Below are positions 53,325 through 61,445 of a stretch of DNA of 61,445 nt, piece after piece. The first letter of the stretch is position 1. Each line of letters starts with the position of its first letter. The notes under the pieces were generated by a model. The model saw only the letters and a list, made by a program, of their open reading frames with translations. It did no database searches and was not told the origin of the DNA. Source of the DNA: JBLIKP01 sp047635375 (lineage in GTDB: Bacteria > Bacteroidota > Bacteroidia > Sphingobacteriales > Sphingobacteriaceae); assembly GCA_047635375.1 (NCBI GenBank), contig JBLIKP010000004.1:1-61445 (forward strand), in the 5' to 3' direction. The translations under genes and the position numbers were made by a program.

Positions 53325-55079
53325 TTAATTTATGCTGATGGAATAGGGTAATCTTGCTTGAATTCCGCTCATTTGAGAGAATTCCTTCAATGTTTTTAAT
53401 TCTTCGGTTGCTTTTTCTCCGATTAGTTTAGCTAATGGCGCTTTTATGCTAGCTTGAGATAATTGGCTTAATATTTCCTCTAGGGCGTCCTTTTGAACTG
53501 GTAATTCTTTAATTCTGAAGTTTTCAATGCCAGCTTTCTTGGCGGCCATGACAATCGCTTCTTTTATTCCGCCAAGTTCATCAACAAGATTAATTTCTAA
53601 TGCTTTTGATCCGCTGTAGACTCTACCTTCACCAATCAATTTTACGTCTGCTTGTGAAATCCCCCTTGCGTCAGCTACGCGCTGAGTAAATATATCGTAG
53701 GTATGGTTTACATTAGTTTGCATAAATGCTCTTTCCTCTGGGGTCATGGGTCTAGTTAATGAAATCATATCAGCATGATCTGCTGTTTTTACCCCGTCAA
53801 ATGTGATGCCAACCTTATCATTGAAAAATTTCTTGGTATTAGGAATCACCCCAAATACACCAATAGATCCAGTAATTGTATTAGGCAGCGCAATAATATA
53901 ATCGGCAGCACAAGCAATATAATATCCGCCTGAAGCGGCAACTGAACTCATACTAGCAATAACTGGTTTTTTTGCTTTAGCAAGCATTAGCTCACGCCAA
54001 ATAACCTCCGAGGCCAAAGCGCTACCTCCCGGAGAGTTAATTCTAAGGACAATAGCCTTAACATTATCGTCTTCGTGCGCATCTTTTATGGCCTTTACCA
54101 TTGTAACTGATCCTATGGTTTCATTCTCACCCGATCCAGACATGATTGCTCCACTTGCATAGATTACGGCAATTTTGTTTTTCTCTAATTTTTCAATCGG
54201 AGCAGGAACCTTGTTGTATTTAGAAATTTTAACCAAATTCAATTTTCCAATTACACCAGACATGATTTTAAGGGTATCGTCAACCTGGTCCTCATAGGTT
54301 AAATAATCTACCAAACCTTTGTCTGCCGCTGCACCTGGGCCGGTAATTTCAAGATTGTTAGCATAGGAGTGAAGCTGGGTCGAAGGAAGATTGCGACTTT
54401 CGCCTATGTCGGTTAGGAACTGACTGTAGATATCACCCAAATACTCTCGAGTTTGCAGTTTACTTGGCTCACTCATTTTATCAAGAATATAAGGTTCCAC
54501 GGCACTTTTGAATGTGCCAACCTTTATTATTTGAGGTTCAATCCCCAATTTATCCAATGCGTTTTTATAGAAAGTGTAATTCGCGGAAAGCCCAACGAAT
54601 TCAAACATCCCTGCTGGATTCAGGTAAATTTTGTCAGCAACAGAGGCTAGATAATATGCCTTTTGAGTATAAACCTCAGAGTAAGCAAGTACAAATTTTC
54701 CTGCAGTCTTGAATTCGGTTAGCTTATTTCTGATTTCCTTACATTGGGCAAACCCTGCAGAAACTATTGAGATATTAAGGTAGATGCCCTTTATGTTTTC
54801 ATCAGTTTTGGCTTTTTCAATATTTTGCAAAATATCGTTTAATCCAAGGCCCGCCATTTTCGGGAAACCTGGTAATTCCAATTCGCCCAAACCATCATTG
54901 GCCGATCGTTCGGTAATAGGGTAGTTAAGCCTTAACTCTAAAATTGAGTTAGGCTTAATGGTCACCTTTTCTTTTTGTCCAACACTTGAAATCATTCCGA
55001 TTCCAATAAAGATTAAAATTAAAAGAGATATAAATACTCCTAAGATTGAAGCGATTAAGAATTTAAAAAATTGATTCAT
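53325..55079 (-). CDS. sppA: Signal peptide peptidase SppA, 67K type
   Basis: A 584-residue S49 protease with an N-terminal membrane anchor (FLIASILGVFISLLILIFIGI). Like the E. coli enzyme it has two repeats, with general base Lys191 in VGTFKSAVEP and nucleophile Ser383 in SMSSVAASGGYYI. It degrades cleaved signal peptides in the inner membrane facing the periplasm. It is 9 bases upstream of polX on the minus strand and divergent from folK. Confidence 0.95.
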   Translation of the reverse strand: MNQFFKFLIASILGVFISLLILIFIGIGMISSVGQKEKVTIKPNSILELRLNYPITERSANDGLGELELPGFPKMAGLGLNDILQNIEKAKTDENIKGIYLNISIVSAGFAQCKEIRNKLTEFKTAGKFVLAYSEVYTQKAYYLASVADKIYLNPAGMFEFVGLSANYTFYKNALDKLGIEPQIIKVGTFKSAVEPYILDKMSEPSKLQTREYLGDIYSQFLTDIGESRNLPSTQLHSYANNLEITGPGAAADKGLVDYLTYEDQVDDTLKIMSGVIGKLNLVKISKYNKVPAPIEKLEKNKIAVIYASGAIMSGSGENETIGSVTMVKAIKDAHEDDNVKAIVLRINSPGGSALASEVIWRELMLAKAKKPVIASMSSVAASGGYYIACAADYIIALPNTITGSIGVFGVIPNTKKFFNDKVGITFDGVKTADHADMISLTRPMTPEERAFMQTNVNHTYDIFTQRVADARGISQADVKLIGEGRVYSGSKALEINLVDELGGIKEAIVMAAKKAGIENFRIKELPVQKDALEEILSQLSQASIKAPLAKLIGEKATEELKTLKEFSQMSGIQARLPYSISIN

Positions 55080-55096
55080 ATTTTATGATTTTGAAA

Positions 55097-55104
55097 CAAA
55101 AATA
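55097..55104 (-). promoter_or_regulatory. Putative -7 element of sppA
   Basis: The minus strand reads TATTTTTG, an exact TAnnTTTG match, with TTTT about 18 bases upstream. The predicted leader is about 11 bases. Confidence 0.4.
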
Positions 55105-55132
55105 AGGAAATTAGGGAAGCATAAAACTCTAA

Positions 55133-55639
55133 ATGAAAAAACAAGCACTTACACTTCCAATTAATGGAATAATCCTGTCCTTAGGAAGTAATTTAGGGAA
55201 TAAAGAATTGAACATTAATCGCGCCCTAAATTTATTAAATATTAAAGGTTGGGATATTCTAAAGGTAAGCTCTTTTTTTGAGACTGAACCATGGGGAAAT
55301 GAGGATCAACCTTGGTTTATTAATAATATTGTCTGTGCAAAATTTTCAGGATCGCCTAAGGATGCCATTAATTCTATTTATCAAATCGAAAAAGAATTAG
55401 GCCGAATCCGAGAAGTTCATTGGGGCGAAAGAAGTATTGATATAGACATAGTGTATTGGGATAAGGTTTTTATAAAAAATGAAATACTTCAAATTCCACA
55501 CCTTAATTATCGCAATCGAAAATTCGTGTTACTTCCACTAAAAGAATTGTTTCCAGATTTTTTTGATCTTGAGGTCCGTAAAAATATTACTCAATTATTA
55601 GGAGAATGTAGCGATTCCCTAATTTGCAGGATGGCCTAG
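55133..55639 (+). CDS. folK: 6-hydroxymethyl-7,8-dihydropterin pyrophosphokinase
   Basis: A 168-residue HPPK. It starts ILSLGSNLGNKELNINRAL. FFETEPWGNEDQPWFINNIV and the Mg/ATP motif ERSIDIDIVYW (usually RTLDLDIL) follow, then IPHLNYRNRKFVLLPLKEL. It transfers pyrophosphate from ATP to the pterin in folate synthesis. The ATG is at 55133, divergent from sppA across 53 bp. No other folate gene is adjacent. Confidence 0.94.
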   Translation: MKKQALTLPINGIILSLGSNLGNKELNINRALNLLNIKGWDILKVSSFFETEPWGNEDQPWFINNIVCAKFSGSPKDAINSIYQIEKELGRIREVHWGERSIDIDIVYWDKVFIKNEILQIPHLNYRNRKFVLLPLKELFPDFFDLEVRKNITQLLGECSDSLICRMA

Positions 55640-55697
55640 TTTTTCTGTTTTTTCTCTTAAATATTTTTAATATTTGTTACTTTAACACTGTTTAGGT

Positions 55698-56045
55698 TTG
55701 AATAATGGAAAATGCAGCTACGATCTTTCATATATTGAAATTATTTCAAAGGAAGAATCCTTTATTAAAGTCATGGTCAATACTTTCATTGAGGAAATCC
55801 CTCTAAATATTAAGTATATGGAGGAGTGATTGACTTCCAGAGATTTAGAAGGTGGTGGTGTCGCTCATAAAATTAAGCCCACCTTAAGTATGCTTAATAT
55901 TGTTAAGTTAAAGCCCATAGTCCTTGAATTGGAAGCACAAGCAAAAAACGAAGGCGATTTTGCAAATATAGAGCTCCTTATTAAAGAGATGAAATTAGGT
56001 TGTGATTCAGTTGTTTCAAAATTAAAAGAAAAATACATCCACTAG
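55698..56045 (+). pseudogene. HPt (histidine phosphotransfer) domain protein interrupted by TGA
   Basis: One frame from a TTG at 55698 reads NNGKCSYDLSYIEIISKEES, FIKVMVNTFIEEIP and KYMEE, then an in-frame TGA (55827-55829), then LTSRDLEGGGVAHKIKPTLSMLNI and a final helix. The phospho-acceptor His (about residue 57) lies in AHKIKP, just after the stop. Size and helix pattern fit a stand-alone HPt protein that relays phosphate between hybrid kinase and regulator. An ATG at 55704 is out of frame. The 3' part (55830-56045) is open and ends directly before the OmpA gene's ATG, so it may survive as a 5' part of that transcript. Confidence 0.75.
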
Positions 56046-57470
56046 ATGAAAAAAATATTAATTACTCTTATGGTATTCGGAATTGCCCTAAATTCCATTG
56101 CACAGAATTCAAAAGATAAGAATGATAATCCGCCACCGGCTCCTCTACCAATTGAGGCTAAATCGGAATCTATTGTAACACCCCCACCACCTTCTGAAAA
56201 AATAATAAAGAAAGTTATAGTTCAAGAAATTAAGGATGATCCCTATAAAGCTTCATCCTATAACGTTTATTCTATTGGTTTAAATGTAGGAGTTACCATT
56301 CCACGATTTATTTTAGGAACGCCAGATTTTAAGGAAGGGAATATTGGGACTGGGTTTAACCTTAATATAGGAAAAAGTGTCACCCCAATTTTAACCATAT
56401 TGGGTGAATTAGACAGAGGTGGAGTTTCTGGAGGGAACTCCGCAGGGACGCAAAACTTCACTTCAAATTATTCACTATTTAGCACAAGTGCTAAAGTTTA
56501 CTTTTCCAATGTGGCAGGGAAGAAATTCTCCATGTTAGAGAATAAACTTAATATTTATGGTCAATTAGGACTAGGGGTTTCTTTTCTTTCTGGGTCAGTA
56601 ACAAATTCAGCCGATTTAATTTTAAGGGAACAAACAAATAATATTGCTCTTACGTTTCCTGTGGGGCTTGGGCTGGAATATAGAGTTTCTAAGAGATTGG
56701 ACCTGAATGCAGGCTTTAAAGCCTACTTATTTGATACAGATGGATTAGACTTAACTGCAACTACCGCTGGTTTCGATAAAGTAACGTTTATCCATTTTGG
56801 AGCTAGAATTCACCTAGGCAAAAAGGACAAGCCATTAGTTTGGGCGCTACCAATAAATGAAAAAGACAATCCTGAATCTGATAAGGAAATGGCTTTGGTC
56901 AAGAAAAAACTTAAGGATTTGGATGATAAAGTCCAAGAGTTAGATAATATGAAAAAAGATATCGCACGAGCTCGTGATGATATTCATAAAATGAAATTTT
57001 CTGGCTTTGGAGATGAACTATTAAAAGAGTCTGGTGTAGTTGGAACTAATAATGTAGCAGGAAATACTAAAAATGGAAAGTCCATTGCAGGAAATACTAA
57101 AAATCAGAGCACCAATAATTATTCACTTACTGAATATTCACATCTTCCGATTATTTATTTCTATTATGATAGTTATGAAGTAAGTTTGGAGGGGATTAAG
57201 CAGATAAGTGAGGTGAGCAGAGTATTAAAAAACAACCCCTCAATGAAAGTTAGGGTAATTGGACATACTGACGAATATGGAACAAAAGACTATAACCAAC
57301 AATTGGGAAAACGTCGTGCAGAAGCCGTGTATCAAAAAATGGTTTTTGTTTTTGGTGTACCTAAAAATCAAATAATTATTGATTCTAAAGGGAAAGAATT
57401 TCCTCTTAGTATTGGAAGGTCAGAAATTGCCAAATCTTACAACAGAAGGGTTGAATTTGACTTCGAATAA
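56046..57470 (+). CDS. OmpA family outer-membrane protein with N-terminal beta-barrel
   Basis: A 474-residue protein with a signal peptide (KKILITLMVFGIALNSIAQ). A Pro-rich linker precedes a beta-barrel-like region (about 65-260, SIGLNVGVTIPRF to HFGARIHLG). A short coiled coil (about 280-310) follows, then a linker with a 30-bp internal repeat, then an OmpA C-terminal domain (about 355-474) with VIGHTDEYGTKDYNQQLGKR, where D and R bind diaminopimelate. It tethers outer membrane to peptidoglycan. It starts right at the HPt pseudogene stop. Confidence 0.9.
   Translation: MKKILITLMVFGIALNSIAQNSKDKNDNPPPAPLPIEAKSESIVTPPPPSEKIIKKVIVQEIKDDPYKASSYNVYSIGLNVGVTIPRFILGTPDFKEGNIGTGFNLNIGKSVTPILTILGELDRGGVSGGNSAGTQNFTSNYSLFSTSAKVYFSNVAGKKFSMLENKLNIYGQLGLGVSFLSGSVTNSADLILREQTNNIALTFPVGLGLEYRVSKRLDLNAGFKAYLFDTDGLDLTATTAGFDKVTFIHFGARIHLGKKDKPLVWALPINEKDNPESDKEMALVKKKLKDLDDKVQELDNMKKDIARARDDIHKMKFSGFGDELLKESGVVGTNNVAGNTKNGKSIAGNTKNQSTNNYSLTEYSHLPIIYFYYDSYEVSLEGIKQISEVSRVLKNNPSMKVRVIGHTDEYGTKDYNQQLGKRRAEAVYQKMVFVFGVPKNQIIIDSKGKEFPLSIGRSEIAKSYNRRVEFDFE
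57057..57104 (+). repeat. 30-bp tandem repeat within the OmpA-family gene
   Basis: The 18-base unit GCAGGAAATACTAAAAAT occurs at 57057-57074 and again, identical, at 57087-57104, a 30-base period. It encodes AGNTKNGKSI AGNTKN in the linker before the OmpA domain. In-frame length change by slippage is possible. Confidence 0.85.
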
Positions 57471-57492
57471 ATAATAAAATCTAAAAAAAATA

Positions 57493-59892
57493 ATGAAAAA
57501 ATTTAGAATCATCCTTTCGGCCATTTTATTAATGGTTGGATTAGGAGTGAATGCTCAGAACCACCATTTAGATAGCCTATCTGGATTTTATTACACCCAA
57601 GATATTAATGATGTTTGGGGCTATGTAGATAGCAATGGAACTGAATATGCATTATTAGGGGTAGAGAATGGAACCGCAATTATAAGTCTTGCAGATTTAA
57701 ACAATCCTGAGCAGAAATTTTACATTCCAGGTCAGGGTACTATTTGGAGAGATCTAAAAACTTGGGCAGGACATGCTTATGTAAGTGCCGATAACAATAC
57801 AGACAGTCTTTTGATTATTGATTTAACTCAAATACACAATGATAGTATTCGGTATAAATTTGAGTCGGTAGGAGATTTAGGAATCACCCAAGCCCATAAT
57901 GTGTGGGTTGACGATAAAGGATTTCTTTATCAATTAGGGGCCGATTATTTAAGAGGTGGTGCGGCCATTTATGATTTAAATGCAGACCCGTATAACCCTG
58001 CATTGGTGGGTTTCTACGATGAGGCCTATCTGCATGACGCATATGTTCGTGGTGATACTTTATACGGAAGTGAAATAAATAACGGTAAATTTTCAATTAT
58101 TGATATTCAAGACAAGGCAAATCCGGTAGTAATTTCAAAAACCACCACTCCATTTGAATTTGCTCACAATGGTTGGTTAAGTGATGATGGGAAGACTTAT
58201 TTTTCAACTGATGAGAAACCAGGAGCGTTCATCGCGAGTTATGATGTGTCTGACCCAATGAACGTAACCGAATTAGACAGGATTAGAATTTATCCAGGAA
58301 ACAAAATTATTCCACATAATGTTCATGTTTTAAATGACTTCATTGTAACTAGTTACTACGAAGCAGGGGTAGTTATTTATGATGGAGCTCGCCCAGATAA
58401 TTTAATAGAGGTAGGGCATTTTGACACCTACTTGCAAGGAAATGGAGATAGTTATGAGGGATGTTGGGGTGCATATCCATTCTTACCTTCAGGGGTAGTT
58501 TTGGCAAGCAGTGCTCCAGGCGGATTATACGTTCTTCAGCCAGATTATAAAAGAGGGTGTTACTTTGAAGGGACTGTAATTGATAGCCTTTCAAGAAGTC
58601 CAATTAATGGTGCAAAAATAGAGATATTAGAAACATTAATTAATAAAAACACTTCAATTTCTGGAGTGTTTAAAACTGGTTTAGTTGACAGTGGGTACTA
58701 TTCAGTGCGCGTTTCAAAAACCGGATATTTTGATAAAATTATCGATAGTATTTTCCTTGATAATGGTTTACTAACCGCAATGGAAGTAGAGCTGCTGCCA
58801 TTTGCAACTTACTCTTTTACTGGTGTTGTTACGGATAAAGTATCTGGTGACCCTGTGCCTTTTGGAAAAATTCAATTTAAAAATGGCGCTAGGATTTATG
58901 ATGCTGAAGCTGATGCTGGTGGTCAATATTCAATGAACGGTGTAACCGAAGGTGCTTATGAGGCAGTGGTTGGCGCTTGGGGCCATTTGACCGAAGATTT
59001 TGAAGTTGAAGTAAGTGAATCAAATAACACAAAAGATTTCGAGCTATTAACAGGAATTTACGACGACTTTATTTTCGACTTTGGTTGGGAAGTAAAAGGA
59101 GATGCCTTAAGGGGGGTGTGGGAAAGAGGAATTCCTATGGCTTCTTTTTATAGAGATTTTTCCGGTCTAGATTCGGCTCAAGCCGAAAGCGATTTGAAAT
59201 CTGACTTTGGTGACAATGGTTATTTTACTGGACGTATTGAAGATACTGATAACAACAATAACAATAATAACGAAGTTGATCAAGGAAAGACTGTAATCTA
59301 CTCGCCAGAATTTGATGGAACTAAGATTGACAACCCAGTTTTGAGCTATTACCGATGGTTTTATATAAATGGTGGTAGCGTGCCAGGTGATACAATGATC
59401 ACATTCGTAACCAATGGTTCAGATTCAGTGAGATTGGCAACAGTTGCAAAAGTAAATGGAAATAATAATGCTAACAACACATGGAAGTATATTGAAATTG
59501 CTTTGACTGGGAAAATTGACTTGACCAGCACCATGAAGGTTGGTTTTGAAATTAGCGATTATGCAAATAAGAGGAATTTTGTTGAAGCAGGAATTGATAA
59601 AGTAACGGTTATGCCTCAAGGTGTTGTAAACTCACAAGCTAGTGTTTTTGATAACATTGAAATGAATATATATCCTAACCCAGTAAGTGGAAATCAGGTA
59701 ATAATTTCTATTCCTGATTTTGAAAGTGTTACTTCTTTGGAGGTTATTTCAATCGATGGGAAGGTAAGATATTCTCAAATTCATGGAGTTAATAATATGA
59801 ATACCATAAACCTCTCAGAGTACCCATCAGGGATTTATTTTGTAAAAATTAAAACAGATAAAGGAGTTCAAACTCAAAAATTCATTAACTAA
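57493..59892 (+). CDS. Large T9SS cargo protein, LVIVD / choice-of-anchor B type
   Basis: A 799-residue secreted protein. The signal peptide is FRIILSAILLMVGLGVNAQ. Residues 30-360 form a propeller with repeated strands such as AIYDLNADPYNPALVGFYD and FSIIDIQDKANPVVISKT, as in LVIVD repeats of choice-of-anchor B proteins. Two carboxypeptidase-regulatory-like beta domains (about 360-430 and 435-515) follow, then a beta-sandwich with a poly-Asn loop. The last 80 residues are a T9SS type A sorting domain (IYPNPVSGNQVIISI, PSGIYFVKIKTDKG). It is exported by the T9SS to the cell surface or medium. Substrate unknown. Confidence 0.85.
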   Translation: MKKFRIILSAILLMVGLGVNAQNHHLDSLSGFYYTQDINDVWGYVDSNGTEYALLGVENGTAIISLADLNNPEQKFYIPGQGTIWRDLKTWAGHAYVSADNNTDSLLIIDLTQIHNDSIRYKFESVGDLGITQAHNVWVDDKGFLYQLGADYLRGGAAIYDLNADPYNPALVGFYDEAYLHDAYVRGDTLYGSEINNGKFSIIDIQDKANPVVISKTTTPFEFAHNGWLSDDGKTYFSTDEKPGAFIASYDVSDPMNVTELDRIRIYPGNKIIPHNVHVLNDFIVTSYYEAGVVIYDGARPDNLIEVGHFDTYLQGNGDSYEGCWGAYPFLPSGVVLASSAPGGLYVLQPDYKRGCYFEGTVIDSLSRSPINGAKIEILETLINKNTSISGVFKTGLVDSGYYSVRVSKTGYFDKIIDSIFLDNGLLTAMEVELLPFATYSFTGVVTDKVSGDPVPFGKIQFKNGARIYDAEADAGGQYSMNGVTEGAYEAVVGAWGHLTEDFEVEVSESNNTKDFELLTGIYDDFIFDFGWEVKGDALRGVWERGIPMASFYRDFSGLDSAQAESDLKSDFGDNGYFTGRIEDTDNNNNNNNEVDQGKTVIYSPEFDGTKIDNPVLSYYRWFYINGGSVPGDTMITFVTNGSDSVRLATVAKVNGNNNANNTWKYIEIALTGKIDLTSTMKVGFEISDYANKRNFVEAGIDKVTVMPQGVVNSQASVFDNIEMNIYPNPVSGNQVIISIPDFESVTSLEVISIDGKVRYSQIHGVNNMNTINLSEYPSGIYFVKIKTDKGVQTQKFIN
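59249..59271 (+). repeat. AAC/AAT trinucleotide run (poly-Asn)
   Basis: Seven consecutive Asn codons (AAC and AAT mixed) in DTDNNNNNNNEVDQ, a surface loop of the T9SS cargo protein. Mixed codons make slippage less likely than in a pure run. Confidence 0.7.
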
Positions 59893-59896
59893 ATAT

Positions 59897-59927
59897 AAAA
59901 AAAGGCCCGTTAAGGGCCTTTTTTTAT
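59897..59927 (+). terminator. Terminator of the T9SS cargo gene
   Basis: AAAGGCCC, loop GTTAA, GGGCCTTT then T's: an 8-bp GC-rich stem 8 bases past the stop. Confidence 0.92.
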
Positions 59928-60007
59928 TCACATCCTAGCAAAACTAAAATGCGTTTCAAAAAAATGTTTATTTTAGCCCACCTTGAAATAATCTAAAAAT
60001 TACAACT

Positions 60008-61445
60008 ATGACCCAAAGATCAGAACTATTCGGCCATCCAAAAGGGCTGTATATTTTATTCTTTACCGAATTATGGGAAAGATTTTCTTACTATGGAATG
60101 CGTGCCATTTTGGTGCTTTATATCGTATCATCGGCATCTGGATTAAATCCAGGGTTAGGTTGGTCAAATGCAGATGCACTTTGGCTTTACGGATGGTATA
60201 CGATGCTTGTATATGTTGCTTCCATCCCTGGGGGTTATCTAGCTGATAAATTTTGGGGCCAAAAGAAGGCTGTCCTCATTGGTGGTATTTTACTCTGCGC
60301 GGGGCATATGGTGCTCGCAATTGAGCAAACGTGGGCCTTTTACACGGGTTTATCTTTAATTATTCTTGGTGTTGGTGGATTAAAGCCAAACATTAGTACA
60401 ATGGTAGGTGGCCTTTATCCACAAGGTGATATTAGACGTGATAAAGGTTTTACCATTTTCTACATTGGTATAAACGTTGGAGCTTTCTTAAGTTCGATTA
60501 TTGTAGGTTATGTAGGAGAAACTATAGGCTGGCATTACGGTTTCGGTTTGGCCGGAATTGGAATGATCCTTGGTCAGGCTGTTTTCATGTGGGGACAAAA
60601 ATACCTCGTTGGGGTAGGCGACTACATTGGATCTAAAGAATCTGGAGGTGCAGAAGTTGCTAAAAAACCATTGACCAAAATTGAAAAAGATAGGGTAATC
60701 GTCCTGTTGATTTCTTTCCTTATTATTATTGTGTTCTGGGGAGCTTTTGAACAAGCCGGAGGATTGATGAATATATATGCTAAAGAAAAAATAGACCGAT
60801 TCATTGGTAATTGGGAAGTCCCTGCGTCTGTATTCCAGTCCGTTAACGCATTCTTTATTATCACATTAGGTACATTAGTTGCTGGTTATTGGGCGATAAG
60901 AAAGATTAAAGGGAAAGAATCATCCTCAATTTTCAAGATGGCGATAGGTACCATAATCATGGGTCTTGGTTTCTTATTCATGGCAAAAGCTTCAATTGAT
61001 GTAAGCGGTGCTGATTCAGGAAAGGCAAGCATGACGTTCTTAATCCTTGCTTATTTATTCCATACGGTTGGAGAGCTTTGTGCAAGCCCGGTGGCTTTAT
61101 CATTTATTACAAAGCTTGCCCCGGTTAAATATGCGTCTATAATGATGGGAGTATACTTTGCGGCCACAGGTTTTGGAAACAAACTGGCGGGTAGCATAGG
61201 GGAAGCGTCACAGATTGAGCCTGTCAAAGTAGAATTGACCGCATCAGGAGATCAACTTTCAGGTTTGATTAACAATGATGCCTTGGTAAACGGTGATAAT
61301 TTCAACCTAAATGGTACAATTTATTTAAACGGATCTGACTTAATTTTAACCAATGATAGGGGAGACGATTTATCGACTTATATTTCCCTTTCAAACGAAA
61401 ATCAAGCGCGGCTTTCTGTAATGTTGAAGGATGAAGGAGCATCCA
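60008..61445 (+). CDS. Proton-dependent oligopeptide transporter (POT/PTR2 family), 3' end cut by window edge
   Basis: The ATG at 60008-60010 opens a frame that runs without stop to 61445 (over 479 codons). It begins RSELFGHPKGLYILFFTELW, with the POT proton motif E21-x2-E24-R-F (ELWERFSYYGM). The PTR2 signature FYIGINVGAFLSSIIVGYVG follows, then GNWEVPASVFQSVN and FHTVGELCASPVALSF with the conserved E/S in the second half. The 3' end (61200 onward) holds an extra periplasmic-type insert (VKVELTASGDQLSG). POT proteins import di- and tripeptides, which could feed PepF. Preceded by a terminator and 80 bp with no clear promoter. Confidence 0.92.
   Translation, partial: MTQRSELFGHPKGLYILFFTELWERFSYYGMRAILVLYIVSSASGLNPGLGWSNADALWLYGWYTMLVYVASIPGGYLADKFWGQKKAVLIGGILLCAGHMVLAIEQTWAFYTGLSLIILGVGGLKPNISTMVGGLYPQGDIRRDKGFTIFYIGINVGAFLSSIIVGYVGETIGWHYGFGLAGIGMILGQAVFMWGQKYLVGVGDYIGSKESGGAEVAKKPLTKIEKDRVIVLLISFLIIIVFWGAFEQAGGLMNIYAKEKIDRFIGNWEVPASVFQSVNAFFIITLGTLVAGYWAIRKIKGKESSSIFKMAIGTIIMGLGFLFMAKASIDVSGADSGKASMTFLILAYLFHTVGELCASPVALSFITKLAPVKYASIMMGVYFAATGFGNKLAGSIGEASQIEPVKVELTASGDQLSGLINNDALVNGDNFNLNGTIYLNGSDLILTNDRGDDLSTYISLSNENQARLSVMLKDEGAS

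Noticed and set aside
1..61445. Insertion sequences, prophage, integrase, toxin-antitoxin or defence genes.
   Set aside because: None recognised on either strand; no transposase motifs, terminal repeats or target duplications were seen near the decayed loci.

Overview
The window is AT-rich chromosomal DNA from a member of the Bacteroidota, most likely Flavobacteriia or a close relative. Reasons: a PorT-type type IX secretion (T9SS) protein, proteins with T9SS C-terminal sorting domains, a GWxTD protein, DUF2027-Smr and WbqC proteins, menaquinone genes, and several promoters of the Bacteroidota form TTTG-N17-20-TAnnTTTG. The assignment is inference; no rRNA operon or tRNA was recognised. The only structural RNA recognised with confidence is RNase P RNA (about 20888-21258).

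Layout. 1-6769, mostly minus strand: a UbiA prenyltransferase, oligoendopeptidase F, FAH-family hydrolase, M23 peptidase and peroxiredoxin Bcp operon, then a gene-free stretch of about 740 bp and engB. 6835-12256, plus: a tightly packed run menG-porT-SDR-EamA-YigZ-secreted metallopeptidase with several overlaps. 12253-16706, minus: two tandem universal stress proteins, then lysC-lysA. 16707-18468: gene-poor, with a frameshifted secreted hypothetical. 18469-22160: phosphoglucomutase family, DUF2027-Smr, rnpB, an NtrC-type response-regulator pseudogene and a small TPR protein. 22295-24706: etfB-etfA-bifunctional nuclease. 24761-25617: an orphan T9SS sorting domain facing a truncated OmpR-type regulator, which looks like a deletion scar. 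25719-31278: serC-serA-DUF1015 behind a near-consensus promoter, then a C-terminal processing protease. 31290-34389, minus: tgt-lptG-EamA. 34390-34887: intergenic, with a duplicated 23-nt motif plus terminator module that may encode small RNAs. 34888-38269, minus: GWxTD, LpxL-like acyltransferase, GT2. 38314-39939: WbqC and a lipoprotein. 40048-46961: corA, an SLC13/RCK transporter, mscS, trkA and trkH, an ion and osmotic homeostasis block. 46964-55639: TPR protein, dprA, a wrecked hybrid histidine kinase, GT9, PolX-like, sppA, folK. 55698-61445: an interrupted HPt gene, an OmpA-family protein, a large T9SS cargo protein and a POT peptide transporter cut by the window edge.

How genes work together. 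Menaquinone synthesis (UbiA-like, MenG), envelope assembly (M23 peptidase, LptG, LpxL-like, GT2, GT9, OmpA) and T9SS export (PorT plus cargo) are the main physiological themes, with lysine/DAP-branch and serine synthesis, electron-transfer flavoprotein and K+/Mg2+ transport as housekeeping.

Most notable feature: four signalling genes in the window (NtrC-type regulator, OmpR-type regulator, receiver-kinase-receiver hybrid, HPt phosphotransfer protein) all carry premature stops, deletions or truncations, while the non-signalling genes around them are almost all intact. No intact two-component gene was seen. This looks like selective loss of phosphorelay signalling. I did not find a convincing new defence or biosynthetic system; the best candidates for something undescribed are the duplicated small-RNA-like module at 34680-34884, the DUF1015 protein in the serine operon, and the PolX-like protein with an apparently dead polymerase site.
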